From positions 46,398,863 to 46,462,862 of the forward strand of contig NW_019211455.1 in NCBI RefSeq assembly GCF_002443255.2: a DNA stretch of 64,000 nucleotides, read 5' to 3'. The notes beneath the pieces are model-generated. The model did no database searches and had not been told where the DNA came from. It saw nothing but the letters and a program-made list of their open reading frames with translations. A program made the translations under genes and the position numbers. The first letter of the stretch is position 1. Each line of letters opens with the position of its first letter. Of the stretch, positions 23,700 through 36,695 are shown piece after piece. Source of the stretch: Varroa destructor. Its lineage: Eukaryota > Arthropoda > Arachnida > Mesostigmata > Varroidae.

Positions 23700-25660
23700 G
23701 CCAAGAAGCTCTAACTGCAACGACAATAGAATCTTTTTCTCTTTGTACGAAGTTTTCCTTGCGAGAAACAACCCTATATAATATTCGAATTAAATTCAGG
23801 CGTCGATAAACCCAACAATCAATTTTGGATGGAATCCTGCCTCACCTACATTCATTAAGCATACGTTGGCAAAACCATACGTAACTTTATCGTGAGACAA
23901 GAGCGAAGTTTATCAACTTCGCTCCGATAAAACCCAAAAAGGGGCTACAAGCCCTGAGCGAAGACTTTCAACTGGGACCGAATAGGAAAAAGGTGATACG
24001 TTTGCAACCAAAGAAACTGAGAGATTCAGCATCGCCTCTTGTTGCGGTGCGTCAGCGGTGTAACATCCTGGTCCTGCTACAGTAGCAACTATGACAGATT
24101 TGATATGTCCGATGGCTATGGGTTGGGTGAGCATCTTCCGATTTCGCTCGTTAAAAACTTAGCTGTTCTTCAAAGCTTCAATGATCCACTAGCTGTAATA
24201 GACTACTGGGCACCGTCCAGCGGATCACCCCATAGGCCAAACAGCTCAACGATATCAAAGAGATGAAGGTAACAAGCAGATGAGGAAAATAAGGGTATTA
24301 CTAATTGAAATGCTGGACGCCGACTTTGTAGGTCGACCAAACGTTACCGGTTACTACCTAATCAGCGGATAGGGTTTTTTGGCCCCTAGAAACATCATCA
24401 TACGTTATGTCGCATTAGGCGGCAATTGGACACCGAACTATATCAGTGGTGCAAAGCCCATTAAAGATTTCTAATAGAAGGGAAAACAAGCTTGACAAAG
24501 TTGCTATGTACTGCCACTGGCCTTTCGTCTCAACGGCTTAGAGAGAAGCTTTAACTGATAGTTCAAGTGGGAGCAGCGGACGACATGGCCAGAGCGAGCC
24601 ACAAAGCTGGTCAGTTCCATAGCCTGCGGTGGAGATAACGTGGACGCGGGCAACGATTTTTGAGGATGCTTAACGCTCTCGAGGGTTTCATAAGTAGAAG
24701 GCCAAATCATTGTACCAGAAGCTAAGATCACAGCCGCGAGTAGATAGAAACATATTCGGTGGATATTGCCCGTGGAGGAAAAACCGTTCGCGCTAGCGGA
24801 GCTTCAGGGCGATGGTGTGGACAAATATAGAGTTGCTTCCTGACAGCGAAAAAAAAACTGTGTCCTGGTCCGCGCAGATGCTGGCTGCATCAATATTTGG
24901 AACTATTGATGACTAATAAGTTGTGTGGCTTGCGGGTTATTCTTTCGAAGCGTCTTTTCATTCTTTCGAAACAGCTCAAAGATATCGATTCGTTTTTTTT
25001 TCGTTTTTTTCGAAAAAAAACTAATCGTCGAAGAGTTTAGCTGAACAACAACAACGACCGCACGTCGATGATCCCGCAACAGCAACAACAACAAAAACAT
25101 CGCGGCCAAATGCTTGTCCTTAGAGACAACAATGGGGCTATATAAAAATTTGTTGACGAATCGAAAAAATCTGTTAACAGGTATTAGATAGTCCTGATTT
25201 CACCTCTGCCAAAGTAGCACGATATGTGACATGAGGACTCACTTCATTTTTTTTACCTGGCCACAGAATAGCGGCGTTCCTTTCAATCCGCGGAGAGGAC
25301 GTCACGAACTACCAAAGTACGTAGCTATTTCGTACGAATGTAACGAGGGTTGATGTTAATGGTGTGTCGTTGTGTCTTCGTGTGTACCACCTTAAGACGT
25401 GATGTTGAGAGGGCATCACAGTCATCATCATCATCATCTCGCCATATCACTGCTATCAAAAAATCAACTGGGCGGAGCGTTCTTCCAACTATTCAGAGAC
25501 CTTTGTATTGTGTTAACGTAAATGACGGTTGTATTAAGGGCAGCGGTTGGAAGACATTTTGTGTACCATCAAGCGGTTTGTTTCCCAGGGAGTTTCTCAT
25601 TATGTACATCATCGCAGAGGGTTATGACCGCTGAGGGCTATTAGGCACGTGTTAGGGATT
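23700..25660. other. Intergenic, unassigned
   Basis: Medium open frames at 23913-24134 (minus), 24039-24266 (plus) and 24504-24731 (minus) lie in GC-richer patches, but none has a recognised domain. A 16-bp palindrome (T7-CG-A7) lies at 25005-25020 and a CATCAT run near 25420. Confidence 0.45.
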
Positions 25661-25668
25661 ATCAGCGT

Positions 25669-25748
25669 GTCCCCATGATAGCTTAGTGGATAACGTATTT
25701 GCCTTTTAGGGACAGCTTGCGGTCTAGATTCGAATCCAGGCATAGACA
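25669..25748 (+). other. tRNA-like element or SINE head
   Basis: A clear A-box, TAGCTTAGTGG at 25679-25689, and B-box, GATTCGAATCC at 25727-25737, are spaced as in a tRNA gene. The TPsiC stem has mismatches and the acceptor arms (GTCCCCA against CATAGAC) pair poorly, so it is unlikely to be a working tRNA. It is a tRNA pseudogene or the 5' head of a tRNA-derived SINE. No A-rich tail or second copy was found in the window. Confidence 0.5.
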
Positions 25749-26079
25749 GACTTTGTTTCGTGCTGGGAGCCAGCCGTCTGACAATTGAATTAACGGCGAT
25801 ATCGGACATAAGACTTGAAACATAGAGGGCGCGTACGGCTGCAAAGCACGGATGGGCATAAGCAAGTAACCGTCCACATGTTTTGACATTGGATACGATC
25901 TCGATGGTGTCGTACTCTATGCGATGACTGTTCTTGTGACGTAAAGAGAGAAGATTAGTGCATGGAGTGTGTAGACCTTTTGGCTTCTGAGAAAGCAGAT
26001 CTTTTGGGTAGCTTGTTTCACTCGTTCAGTGGTACCAACGAAACGAATTCTTCCATGGCCGAGGATCAAAGACCCATTT

Positions 26080-27200
26080 TGTAGAGTTAGCACGAAAAAA
26101 AGGATAACCCAACAATCATATGTGAAATTTTGTGTGAAACCTCTCCGGGTCGGCGGTCAAGAACGATCAAAATAAGATGAAAACGAATCAAAAGTTGTAT
26201 ATCAACATATACAAAAACTACTTATAGTAAGTTACCGTTCACACAACATTTCTGTCTATTCCACTTGCAGAAATATCTCATTGTCATTCTTGAGTTCGAA
26301 CCACTGCGGTTTTCTACCTAACCACGTGGTTACATCGAAATTTTGCCCGTTTTATGCACCAGTGTAGCCTATGCGTTGCAGATCAGTACAGGCAACATCT
26401 CCGATACAACAATCAACCTAATTTGCTATTATGCGGTTGAGCTAGAAGGTGAGAACCCTCGGAGAAAACAACAAAGAAGATACGAAACACGCTACTCAAG
26501 GTCACTTGCTCCGCCTCCTTTCTTAGATGCGGGGCTGATATTTTGTTTCAGCGACAGCTATCAACGCCAAATAAGAGCGTATTTGCCTTCTGGTTGATCT
26601 TTCTTCGAGACGGACCTCCTTGAACCATTCTGCTGTGAGGAGCAGCGTATCATATAGCTAATCTTAAATTCCTCTTCTTTTTCTTCGATTGTTCGTCGCT
26701 TTGGGGATCCCTCTGGGACCGTGATAAGTTCGCCAGCGTTTTGCCTGTTCGGAGCGGCCTTGTACGTTCAGAACGAACGGAATCAGAAAGCTGAAACGCT
26801 AAAAATCGTTGACTCATGGCTAAAAACATCTCTTTGGTATTGCTGGTATGATTACAGTCGGTAGATGGCGTTCGGGAGGCCCCTGTTCGCCGAAGGTGTC
26901 TCATGCTATGTTTATGTACGAGTGGTGCGTTCCTTTTAAGGCTGGGCATGTGTGTGCTAGTATGTAAGAACGTTGTGTTTTTCGTTTCTTCAGGTTCCTG
27001 CCCGGCTCGACCATTATCGAATGAAGTGATTGGTGAAAATTCCGTTTTAAAGCCCAGTTGAGTCGCTTAAATTCGATCCTGGCTATGTGAATACGCAATA
27101 ATAGGTCTAAAACCTCAGCTAGCTCTGTGATGACCGCGTATATCTTCTGCTGTACGGCTACGATACGAAACCTCCAATTAACCTTCATCCCAATAGTCGA
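26080..27200. other. Unassigned open frames
   Basis: Frames 26343-26597 (plus), 26949-26650 (minus) and 27188-26901 (minus, 95 codons) fill this GC-neutral stretch. The last begins with a helical, leucine-rich run that includes VLDLLLRIHIARIEFKRL and could form a coiled coil. No domain recognised, and no splice sites support an exon. Confidence 0.2.
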
Positions 27201-27224
27201 TCATTTTGGCATCAATACCTCTAG

Positions 27225-27620
27225 TCTAGTGGAATTTTTTCGGCAATTTCATTATTAGCGAAAAACTTACATGGTTATATTATTTTACATAAAATTACAA
27301 TTATAAGCCATGCTTTAATAATTTTTTTCTTTTTTTTTTGCTAATATTTTAGTTAAAATTAAGTTATTTATCAATCAAGCTGTCGTTATTTTTTCACACT
27401 AAGCAATAGAGAATTGAAAAACAGCAAAAGTTCATGCAAATTTTTCATGAAATTTTTTTACATTCATAACAATAATTATATATAATAAAATAATAAAAAA
27501 TAATAATATAATTATTCTTTAAACATTACATTAATAAAGTGTGGGCCTAAATTTCGTCTATATTAATTGTTTTTTTAAACAATGTTTCGACAATTTTTTT
27601 GAGTAAATAATGTGAAAATA
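27225..27620. other. Very AT-rich block
   Basis: About 400 bases of almost pure A/T with T and A runs and TAATAA phrases, sharply bounded by normal sequence. No open frame. Confidence 0.75.
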
Positions 27621-30600
27621 AATGTGATCGCTTTCTAAGTCTGCTGCTCAAGTCACGGCTCTTATAAGCTATAACAAATTATTTCACACACTTCAAATTG
27701 TCTATGCTGTTGTCATTGAGCTACGAGTGGTAGCAGAATCATGCATGTTCTAAACCCAATGCATCCCGATGTTCTTCTCTAGAAAGGTCGCACGGTTATA
27801 CGAACCGCTCAGCTGTAAAAGGTCCGATGTCGATCTAGCGCTCACGTCTGAAGGCGATCACCCATGAATCCGCCGCTTTGAATTTGTTAAAGGGCTCACT
27901 GAAGGACGTCCTACTGAGGATCGATCGTGGCGACTGAGTATCCGGATCCAAGAAAAGTTTCTGCTTAGATGAACATAGAAGAGGCCCCTCATCACTGAAC
28001 AAGTCGACGTTACTTTAGTTGGATGTACCGGATGCATTGACAGATGTACCCAGTCAACGCTGCCTTGTGTTTACGCTTGTGTTCGCTTATGCAAGGGAAC
28101 AACAAGAATCGGCCATGGTACCAGCTTCCTTGCCAGGGGGCATCCTCTCTCCCCATCTAGGAGGCAGGTCAGGGGCCGATAAATGGCTAATTGTATCACT
28201 ATGTAGGGCACGATAGTAAGCAGGTGAAAGCAGAAAAAGTGGTCCGAATTGCGAATTCGCCGTAAGAGTATCTAAACAATACGATGTTAACCAATACAAA
28301 TATTAACGAACGCTTTGAGGATAGTTAAGAAAGGCAAACTTAGCACATAAGTGTATAGGTACAGTACGAATAAAAAGAATTAGATATTTGTTTATTTTTT
28401 CTCCAACACTGTGCTTCAAGTACATACTTTATGGCGTTTATTAGTATTATATAGTACGTTTAACTTTTAATAGTTCAATTTTCCATAGCAGATCTTGACC
28501 ACCTTAAACTATTGCGTAATTAAAATTGTGCTAGCGCAGCTATTAGCATTATACTAACGAAGAAAGCAGGTAAGAGGCATGCTTCTTTGTGTCTATGCGT
28601 TTCTAAGCATTATAATATGTGAGCTGAAACATGTTAGTAAAGTACAGGGTATCAGTGAGGTGCGTAGTTCTGCGAAGGTTAACCGATGCTGGCACTTTTG
28701 AAAAGAAATTTGAAGGTGGAAAACGTCTTCATTACCCCTTTAACTAATCCTTCGAAGCTATCTATTTCAAAATGTTTCAAAGAAGGCAGTGTTTATTCTT
28801 GATAGAAACGAATCATTACTCCACATATTCAAAGCATGGAGAGTTTTGCCGAGTGTGTTCCAATATAGGTCCTCGTGTTTTTTTTTTTCTTTCATTTCGC
28901 CTTCTTAAACGTCAGCCATTGTTTTTAGATAGTTTAATTGTGCTGCTCTCGATGAATCGAGCTGGAAACGTTTAAGCAGAAAAGAGAATTTACTAGTCGG
29001 TGTATGTGGGATCCATTAGCTGATTGAAGGGTCTCAAAAGACGCCCTTTCTTTCTTCAATCCCCTTTAGCGAAATAGAAATGTCCTAACACAGAATAACG
29101 AGAAAGCTACGAGGCAGAAGAAGGATTAATTTAGAGTTCCCTCTGATATATACATATATATAGATAGCACTGAGCTGAGAACGGATGCAGACTGGTACCC
29201 AAACGTTACAATATTAATCATTACCTGTTATTCAGTAGAGCAAGGCGTAATAATGTTTCTAATGGCCTACAGTCATTATATTGGCTAGAGTGGATGATTT
29301 CAGTTACAGTTTGAGTCACTGGTCTACCTGTGCATGCGGATCCCCAAGCACTTTTTTCAGGCAATCTAACAAAGCAACGACAAAACGATTGAGGACAAAC
29401 AGGCTGAAGGTGAATACCTGCTACGGGAGCATCGAGTCAGAATTATTGTGGCTATATAGCAGAGAGTTGTTATATCTCCTCAACTGCCCAATAACCCATG
29501 ACGAGTATTGTCCAATTTTAAAACTCGGATCAAATACATCTGTCTCTTAATGAATGGAATACAAACGCAACGGTGAAAATAACAAATGATTATCAATAGG
29601 ACGATAACGGCAAAAGGAACGATAATTAATTGAAACAATTTAAAAAAAAGTCCTTCTGTATGCTGATCTCGAATCCTTGAAGCTTTTCTTCGATAGGGCC
29701 AATATAAATTCGGATCGAACAGGGTATGTCTCAACATTAATAATGAGCGCTATTACTAGGTATTGAGACGCTTACCGTGTTAGACGTTCTATGTATTTCA
29801 GTTCACTTTCTGTTGGTCTAGTTATTAGCATTTCATTATTTTCGTTGTAAATTCAACCAAAAGCTGCAAGGACACTGATCATAGCGATTTGCATGAGTCT
29901 TGCAGCGTGTCTATATACATTAACTGTACTTCATTGAAGCTTTGTCGAGGCAACAACACGTGCTCCACGAACGCTATCGGACCATCGAGCTGGAGCAGTG
30001 GAGTTTCGGGCAAAACCGTTCTGAAAGCCTGTTCTAAGACGATATTTAGAAAAAGGCCAAGAAAAACTCACTCCATCAAGAAACTACTTCTAGAAAACGT
30101 ACTGTAATGTTGCTTTAATTAACTCGTATCGATGAAGATGCGCTGGCGATTTGATCACTCTCGAGCGGCAAGCAGGACTCAATAGGATGCTCGTGGGAAC
30201 AGTCTGGGAGTGGCTTACTCGAACGACGAAAATTTGTAATTTTTACAAAGCTATTCTCATTTGAATTCGACAATAAGTAGAAGTAGATTATTAACTTTAC
30301 AAGCACGCCCATAGTTTTTCCGAATAATTTTATGAAAAAAAAAAAAAAAAAAAGCAATAAAGTCAAAAGTTTTTTCTTTTTACAAGTGTGTCTATTAGCA
30401 GCATTCTTTTCTGTCTTTGCTCAAAAAGGCCCTTGGATATAGAGCACAGTGCAGCAGTTAAGATAGCCATCGTGTTTTGCAAAGCCGCTCATTGCACAGG
30501 GGACTTATCTCATACAGCTATCTGATCATAGAAATAAGCGTTTTGAATGCTTTGTACGATACCATTTTACTCAGGCGTTCTTCGAAGCGGCCAGCCTCTT

Positions 30601-32770
30601 CCATCATAAAACGAGGCTTTTCTGTTCATGACTTAGGATTTTACCGAGATTACCTTCCGTGTGCGGGTGTTTAGTAGGCGAAACGTTTCAATTCTGAACC
30701 GTTACGAAGACAACTATCAGAGTATGCTAATCACCCTACCTAAATGTTATACGCTATATATTATCCACTGTAAGGACACGCCTAGGACAAGCTGTCCTAG
30801 TCGGTGCTCTTCTCCCGAGTGTTACTAGCGCTCAGGTGCTTTATCCAATGTGAGAAAAAGCGTCTTCTATCCGTAGATTGCCATAAATACGCTGGTTAAT
30901 AAATCTAATCAGCTTCTTAGCAAACACAGATAGCGAAGGCGCAACCCGCGTCGCTATTACGTATCGTCCGGTTGGAGATTACGAGGGGCCGAACGCTTTT
31001 GAAAGGGGTACTGCAAAACATTGGCACCACTAATCAAACGCGTTGAATTTCATCGTTTCAACTGCAGTGGACGCTCGATCTTGAATCGACACTATCTAGA
31101 TAAGACGATAAGCGACGATAAGACACTTGAAACGTTGTTGCCATTCAAGTGAGATTTGGCCGTGTGCCTCGTATAGATTGCTTTGACATTTGTGTAAAAT
31201 TGTCCCGATAAGAGCAGAACGACGGCAAAAAAAGAAAACAGTTGATGTGTACAGTTAATTGCGTTAAAGATAATCGCGGTGCTTTCGAAAACTATCTTAG
31301 GAGGTTAGCCAATATTGGGAGCTAGGAGATATTCATATCAGTATACGGACACCATCGTTGAGATAATGAAAACAAAAACAAAAAAATATAACTGAAGCTG
31401 GATTCAGCCGTACATAGATGAAGTGATTCCAATGAGAAACATTATATATAAAGCGTGTGGATTGGGTTCCTATGAGTGTCCCGATCCCTTACCATAGTTA
31501 ATCTAACAAAAATAGCCTTATTACTTCAGTTGGAAAAATGCCCTGAATATATAGTATAATCACTGATAATAGTTAAACCAGTTAGTAATACAAGCTGTCA
31601 CATGTTCCAATAATCGTGCCACCATTTTCAATGTGGTTTTTCTATATATTTTATCTTATTTATTTATATATAGTTTATTATTTTATTAAGAGTTTTATTT
31701 AGTTTGTAATATTTCGAAGTAATCATATGCTTTACTGCGATGCCACCCCCTTAACGGAGAGTTCTTAGCAGCCAAGAATCATTACATCAAACATCTTATA
31801 GAAAAAAACAAGCGGCACATGCGACGAAACCCATTCTAAGGAGCTGGCTTTTCAGAACCTGAACAAAAGCCGATAAATGTGTATATATACCATGTGAGAG
31901 AAATACAACCGACCTAGCTGCCCGTATTTCGCTACGAAGAGCAACAACCCCGGGGAACGCAGCCGTGTCACTCAGGAGATTCGTCTTAAACAGACCACTT
32001 CGCAACAGATGACACATCTGCTGAAAGTAATTAGAGCTTAACTCTTTGCAGATCCCTCATAATCAGCAAAACAAACGCGAGTAAACCACAGTTCAAAATT
32101 TCGGTCGTAATTTCAGCGTCAGAAGTTCCGGCTGTGATGTTTGAGATCGTTGCTTTTGATTGCCGATGGCGTAACTTTGACAACAAACCAGTACCTTCTA
32201 AGATGACTGTACTGAATAAAAATAAATATAGTAGAATAAAATGCTTCTCCCAATTGTTATTCTTCTAATAAGTATTAACATAAAATTGATGCAGTGACTC
32301 AGGCGTACAACAAAAAAAAAAAAAGCTAACAATTTACCTAACAATTGAATCCAATCTGTTCAACACATTGCGCCTATTATAATAATAACCGTGGTCATGG
32401 ATATCAAGCGTTATACAGGCTCGTTTACAGTTTTGCAAGGGAACTGTATCTATATACACACATATATATATACAATATACATGTAAAAGCAAATTCCCAA
32501 AGCTATTTTTCGTCCGAGTCATTCTTATCGATTGTGCACTTATGTTCTTCACTTGCAACATTTTAGAACAGCGACAAACACTCGATGTAACTTCTGAGCG
32601 TTTTTTTTTTTGTTACTTGCTGAAACTGTTTTTAATCTTCTTAAACCTTCTGAACAGTTTCATTGAAAAAAAAAAAAACGTATCTCTATTTGTCTAAAAC
32701 TGATCTCTTTAGTTTAGCTACATTTTCATACCTCAAATAATAAATTTTCTTTGTACGGTTGTTGATTAGA
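27620..32770. other. Intergenic, unassigned
   Basis: Scattered short frames (28019-28299, 29281-29737, 29889-30107, 30477-30674, 31796-32017) without domains. A19 at 30335-30353 and A12-like runs near 32311 could be retroposon tails, but nothing recognisable precedes them. A mixed TA/TAG microsatellite lies near 29147-29163. Confidence 0.5.
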
Positions 32771-32779
32771 GCAATTGTA

Positions 32780-32900
32780 AATGGAATATACGAAACTAGT
32801 CCGTGTGCCCTGAATAGATCCTGAATAAACACGGCCGTCAAAAATAACATTTCTAGCATATGAGAAAAAAACTTCTGTTTCAATTCAAATAGTGTTTTAA
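32780..32900 (-). repeat. Dispersed repeat, copy C (short)
   Basis: Read on the minus strand, this contains CATATGCTAGAAATG, then GCCGTG, then TTATTCAGGATCTATTCAG. It aligns with copy B (34745-35063), with about 30 bases deleted between the first two blocks. An AT-rich TATATACATATA run flanks it at 32935-32955, as microsatellites flank the other copies. Confidence 0.5.
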
Positions 32901-33227
32901 GAACACAGCACAGGAAACATATCACTCTTATAAATTATATATACATATAAATAAGTATTTAGCAAAAGTGTGTAACCCATTTTATACTGCTATGTGTTTC
33001 GTAAAGCTACAGCATTGGATATTTCTCTAATGACTGAATAGCAGTTAGAACGACTGGTTTCCTGCCCGAATTGATGCGTTCAATGTTTTGTGGCACTTAG
33101 TAAACACTAATAGCTATAATAATAATGATAATAAATAATCAATATCTTCGCGTCGAAAAAAAACTTAGCCTTGACCGATATCGAAAGTTTGATCAGTGAC
33201 GAATTCTAAACCAGGAGGGGGGGGAGG

Positions 33228-33249
33228 TATATATATATATATATATATT
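33228..33249 (+). repeat. (TA)n microsatellite
   Basis: About eleven TA units after a G-rich run (G8). Flanks resemble those after copy A of the dispersed repeat only weakly (a TTAAGCAAAATGG stretch and a T-run). Confidence 0.85.
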
Positions 33250-34744
33250 TAAACAATTAAAAGAGAACGCCCCTCTGTAGTTTTAAGCAAAATGGCATTA
33301 TTCGTTTCCATTCTAGAAACGATTAAAGAATTTTTTTTTTTCTTAAAACCCCCCCTGAAACACAACGCCCTCTTAGTATTCAAATCCAAATGGGCTTTTT
33401 TGAACTGTTATCACTTTATATTTTGAATCATCGTTCTACCAACCGATTTCTAGCTAAATGGTACCTCAAACAATAGAGGAACATAAAGCTGACTATTATC
33501 TGCAAAATCAAAGGATATCATTGTAAATCACTGGTGCCTAAAAGCACGAATGAATATGCATGGTGTGCAAAGATCTGTATTAGCACGGGTTGTAGTCAGC
33601 TTGAAGATAAGTGTGATTCCGTAAAAAAATCATCTTGAAAATTAAGTTTTTCTTAACTAAGAGTTTGTTTTTTTTCTTTTTAGGATTTCGTACCCTTTAA
33701 TTATCTTAACTATTATTAATTACATTAGGTATCTATTCTTGTGGTTCTGTTGCAGAACATTTTCTGACGCTATACACTGCAGCTATAGACATGATCACGT
33801 GACCAGTTTGTAACAAATCTTCGTGGTTTGTATTTACCCTTTAGAATTTCAACGGAAATGCTTCGCAATTTGGGGTTGCTCGCCGTGGAAAGCAATTCGT
33901 TGCTATGGGATAACGAAACGAAAATAATAACGAAATAATAACGAAAATAATTTTTTGTGCCCTCCTCATTTTATTCTCAGATAAAATTTTCGAGCAGCTT
34001 AATAGTCTAGCTCTTTGCTTTGTTACCCTGCTTTACCACTAAGGGTATGTCACTGAGTGAATCATCGTTTAAATTTTCACCTTGTTCTATAGCTACGCGA
34101 TCCCTAACATAGATAGGTGTTAAAAAGGTAAACTGATAAAATCAATATAATAATCACAAAAGTATTATAATGATGATGCTCTATATCTTGTTGGAAACAC
34201 GTTACAAGCTTGCAGCGAACAGCATTGCCTTATTCTGGCTTTGAGCCTTTGTGTGGTCCAAACCCAACTATAATGATACGCAATAATAAGCAATAGTACG
34301 CCAACCAGCGACTTTTAAGCATTAGGAGAAATAGGCCAAATTTTTCTATCGACAAAAAAGTGTGGCGAACGACTATGCAACGTTTTTAGATGTTATTTAA
34401 TCTCCTAGGGCTGGAATACTCACAAAAATTAAACTTTTTTTTTTCTATGAATATATGATTTTCGTTACTGCCCCTCTTTAAGAAACTTCCAAAAAAAAAT
34501 CCGAAGAAGATTCCAATGAAGCACAACAAACACTTTGCAAAAGATTTTAAACTTGAAAAGCTCAAAAATTCATAACAGTGGCACAAGAAGCCTTTTTTTA
34601 TTAAAAAAGTTAATAGCCTTTTTACAGTGGAGAATATAGATTGTAAAATATGTCGTCCAAGTAGGTTCTAACGGTTACTTCTTTGGATTTTTTTGCCCTC
34701 TCGACCCTTTTGAATCCCTGGCCTGTTCGAACCTTTGCATTTTC

Positions 34745-35062
34745 AAGACTTCTGGCCTGCTACCAGCCCAAAATTCAATTTCGTTGTAATTTTTTGAATA
34801 TACTGTATCTGAGCGACATTATTTTGTCAGCATCTCTTGACGTACCACCATTACAACGAGTTATTCGCGAATTAAAGAAATACTTTGGAAATGTCTGATT
34901 AGGTCCTGAATTAAAGCTGTAGTCACGGCAGGTGTTGATCATATTGAGTAAACTAACGGAAATGACAGTTCTAGCATATGCAAAAAACTTTATGCAAATG
35001 TCTGTTTTTGTTTATATGTAATGTTGGAAACGATAGAGAAAATAAATTTTCAATTTAGGCGC

Positions 35063-35063
<1 letters not shown>
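34745..35063 (-). repeat. Dispersed repeat, copy B
   Basis: Aligns by eye with 59350-59660. Shared blocks in the same order and spacing include CAAAATT..ATT, ACGTACCA..ATTA..ACG, AAAGAAATA.TTT, TTAGG.CC.GAATT.AAGCTGTA.TCA and a GTCTGTTTT-like stretch. Identity looks like 65-75 percent with small indels, so this is an old family. It stops at a compound microsatellite (35064-35153). No coding frame is shared, which suggests a non-autonomous element. Confidence 0.6.

Positions 35064-35153
<90 letters not shown>
35064..35153 (+). repeat. Compound TC/TA/GA microsatellite, near-perfect palindrome
   Basis: A TC run (35064-35101), a TA run (35102-35123) and a GA run (35124-35153) follow without interruption. 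TC is the complement of GA, so 35072-35153 (82 bases) is self-complementary and could extrude a long hairpin or cruciform. Confidence 0.95.
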
Positions 35154-35156
<3 letters not shown>

Positions 35157-35159
35157 CGT

Positions 35160-36680
35160 ATGTGAATCCGGTATTGATATATTTCTATTTACTTTAAACA
35201 TCTTTTTATGCTAATGTACGGGCAATTTGCTAACACAATTAGCATGACATTTTTCCGTTATCTGAACGTATAATCTACCAAATTTACTGCTCAAAATGAA
35301 TATATCTGCAGGCCTACCTATTAGTGGTTCTAACAGATTCAGTTATCTAGTATAGAACGCATTTTTACGCTCCGTTATATCCATTGTGAATCAGAAGACT
35401 TGGGCATCTATGAAAGAACTCGACCATCCATTAATCCCTGCTTATTGATAATTTGGATCCGGCTGTGGTGTGAGAATATTGAGAAGTGCCCGTTTAACTT
35501 CCCGAAAATTGTTTGATTACAACGTATTCAATCACAATAGTCGATCCGGCGGTAGGACCAAGCCGACCTTGAAAATTCAGTAGGACCAACCACCGATTGT
35601 TTGCCACGTTTGATGCATGCAACTCAGGATGATGATTCGTCCCTTTGGAACGATAAGAGCCTAGAACAGGACACCGATTGACTTGAAATGGCTCATGTCA
35701 ACTTTACTGAGAACGAGTGTTACTGACACACTCGAAACGCCCCCCACATGTCAGCCCCATACCGCCGCCGCTCCCATTTGGTTGGGCCGTCCTTTCGAGG
35801 CTCCTGAGTACTATGTGTCTGCCAGTACGACAATCCAACCAAAAACTGGGAGATCGGAATTAGCTCTCGGCAAACGAGTATAATAGCTTAAGGGCATAAG
35901 AGGTACATACGTACAGTATCTGATTTGAGTGGTTCGGCGAAAATTTTAGGCCACGGCGAACACTGCAGTCGGAAACAGACTACTGACAATAAACAACGGA
36001 GCACTTTTATGGTGCATTGATCATTATCTCACGTTTTCAATAATATCATCAGCTGCGATGTTAAAATTAGTTGCCTTCTGTGGACCTAACTGTAATGCCA
36101 ACCGCATCTGGATGAGGCGAATTTTAGGACAGATGCTTAGGCCGTCTGACATTGACTCACGCAGCTGTCTCCCAGTACGAAACGACGTGTGCCAGTGGAT
36201 ACGCTTATTCTTCTTCACTCTGTGAGTCGATATTATAGCAATAATAAATGTTCCAATAAAGTAATTAAAGTTTTTTTAATTTTTAACATTAAGAAAGGAT
36301 GTAATAACGGGAAAAACAACCTAAGAAAAACCTCTGCGTCAATGTTTTACCAAAAAAAAACACCATCACAGGACAAAGTTTAAAATGTCGCATGTGCCAC
36401 AGAAATATTAACCTTATTTGAGTTTTGTTTTTTTTTCGAAATAATTATTAATATCGGTTTTTCGGTAGAAAATGTCGTTACGTTTTCGAATTTTAAGGCT
36501 TAACGGTTAACACACACAACTGTGGAATTAATTGACAACACCTACAACTGTAACTTGCACATTAAGCAAGTTGATGTACTATTTTTAGATGCCTAAATTT
36601 TAAAAGGTACTTTGTTGCCGGAGAATCTATTTTTATGATGAATAAAAAAACGAAGCCCAGATAAGGCGTTTCACGTTTGA
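35160..36680. other. Intergenic, unassigned
   Basis: Short frames at 35683-35883 (plus), 36024-36218 (minus) and 36189-36383 (plus) have no recognisable domain. Confidence 0.5.
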
Positions 36681-36695
36681 AAATGTATATATATG

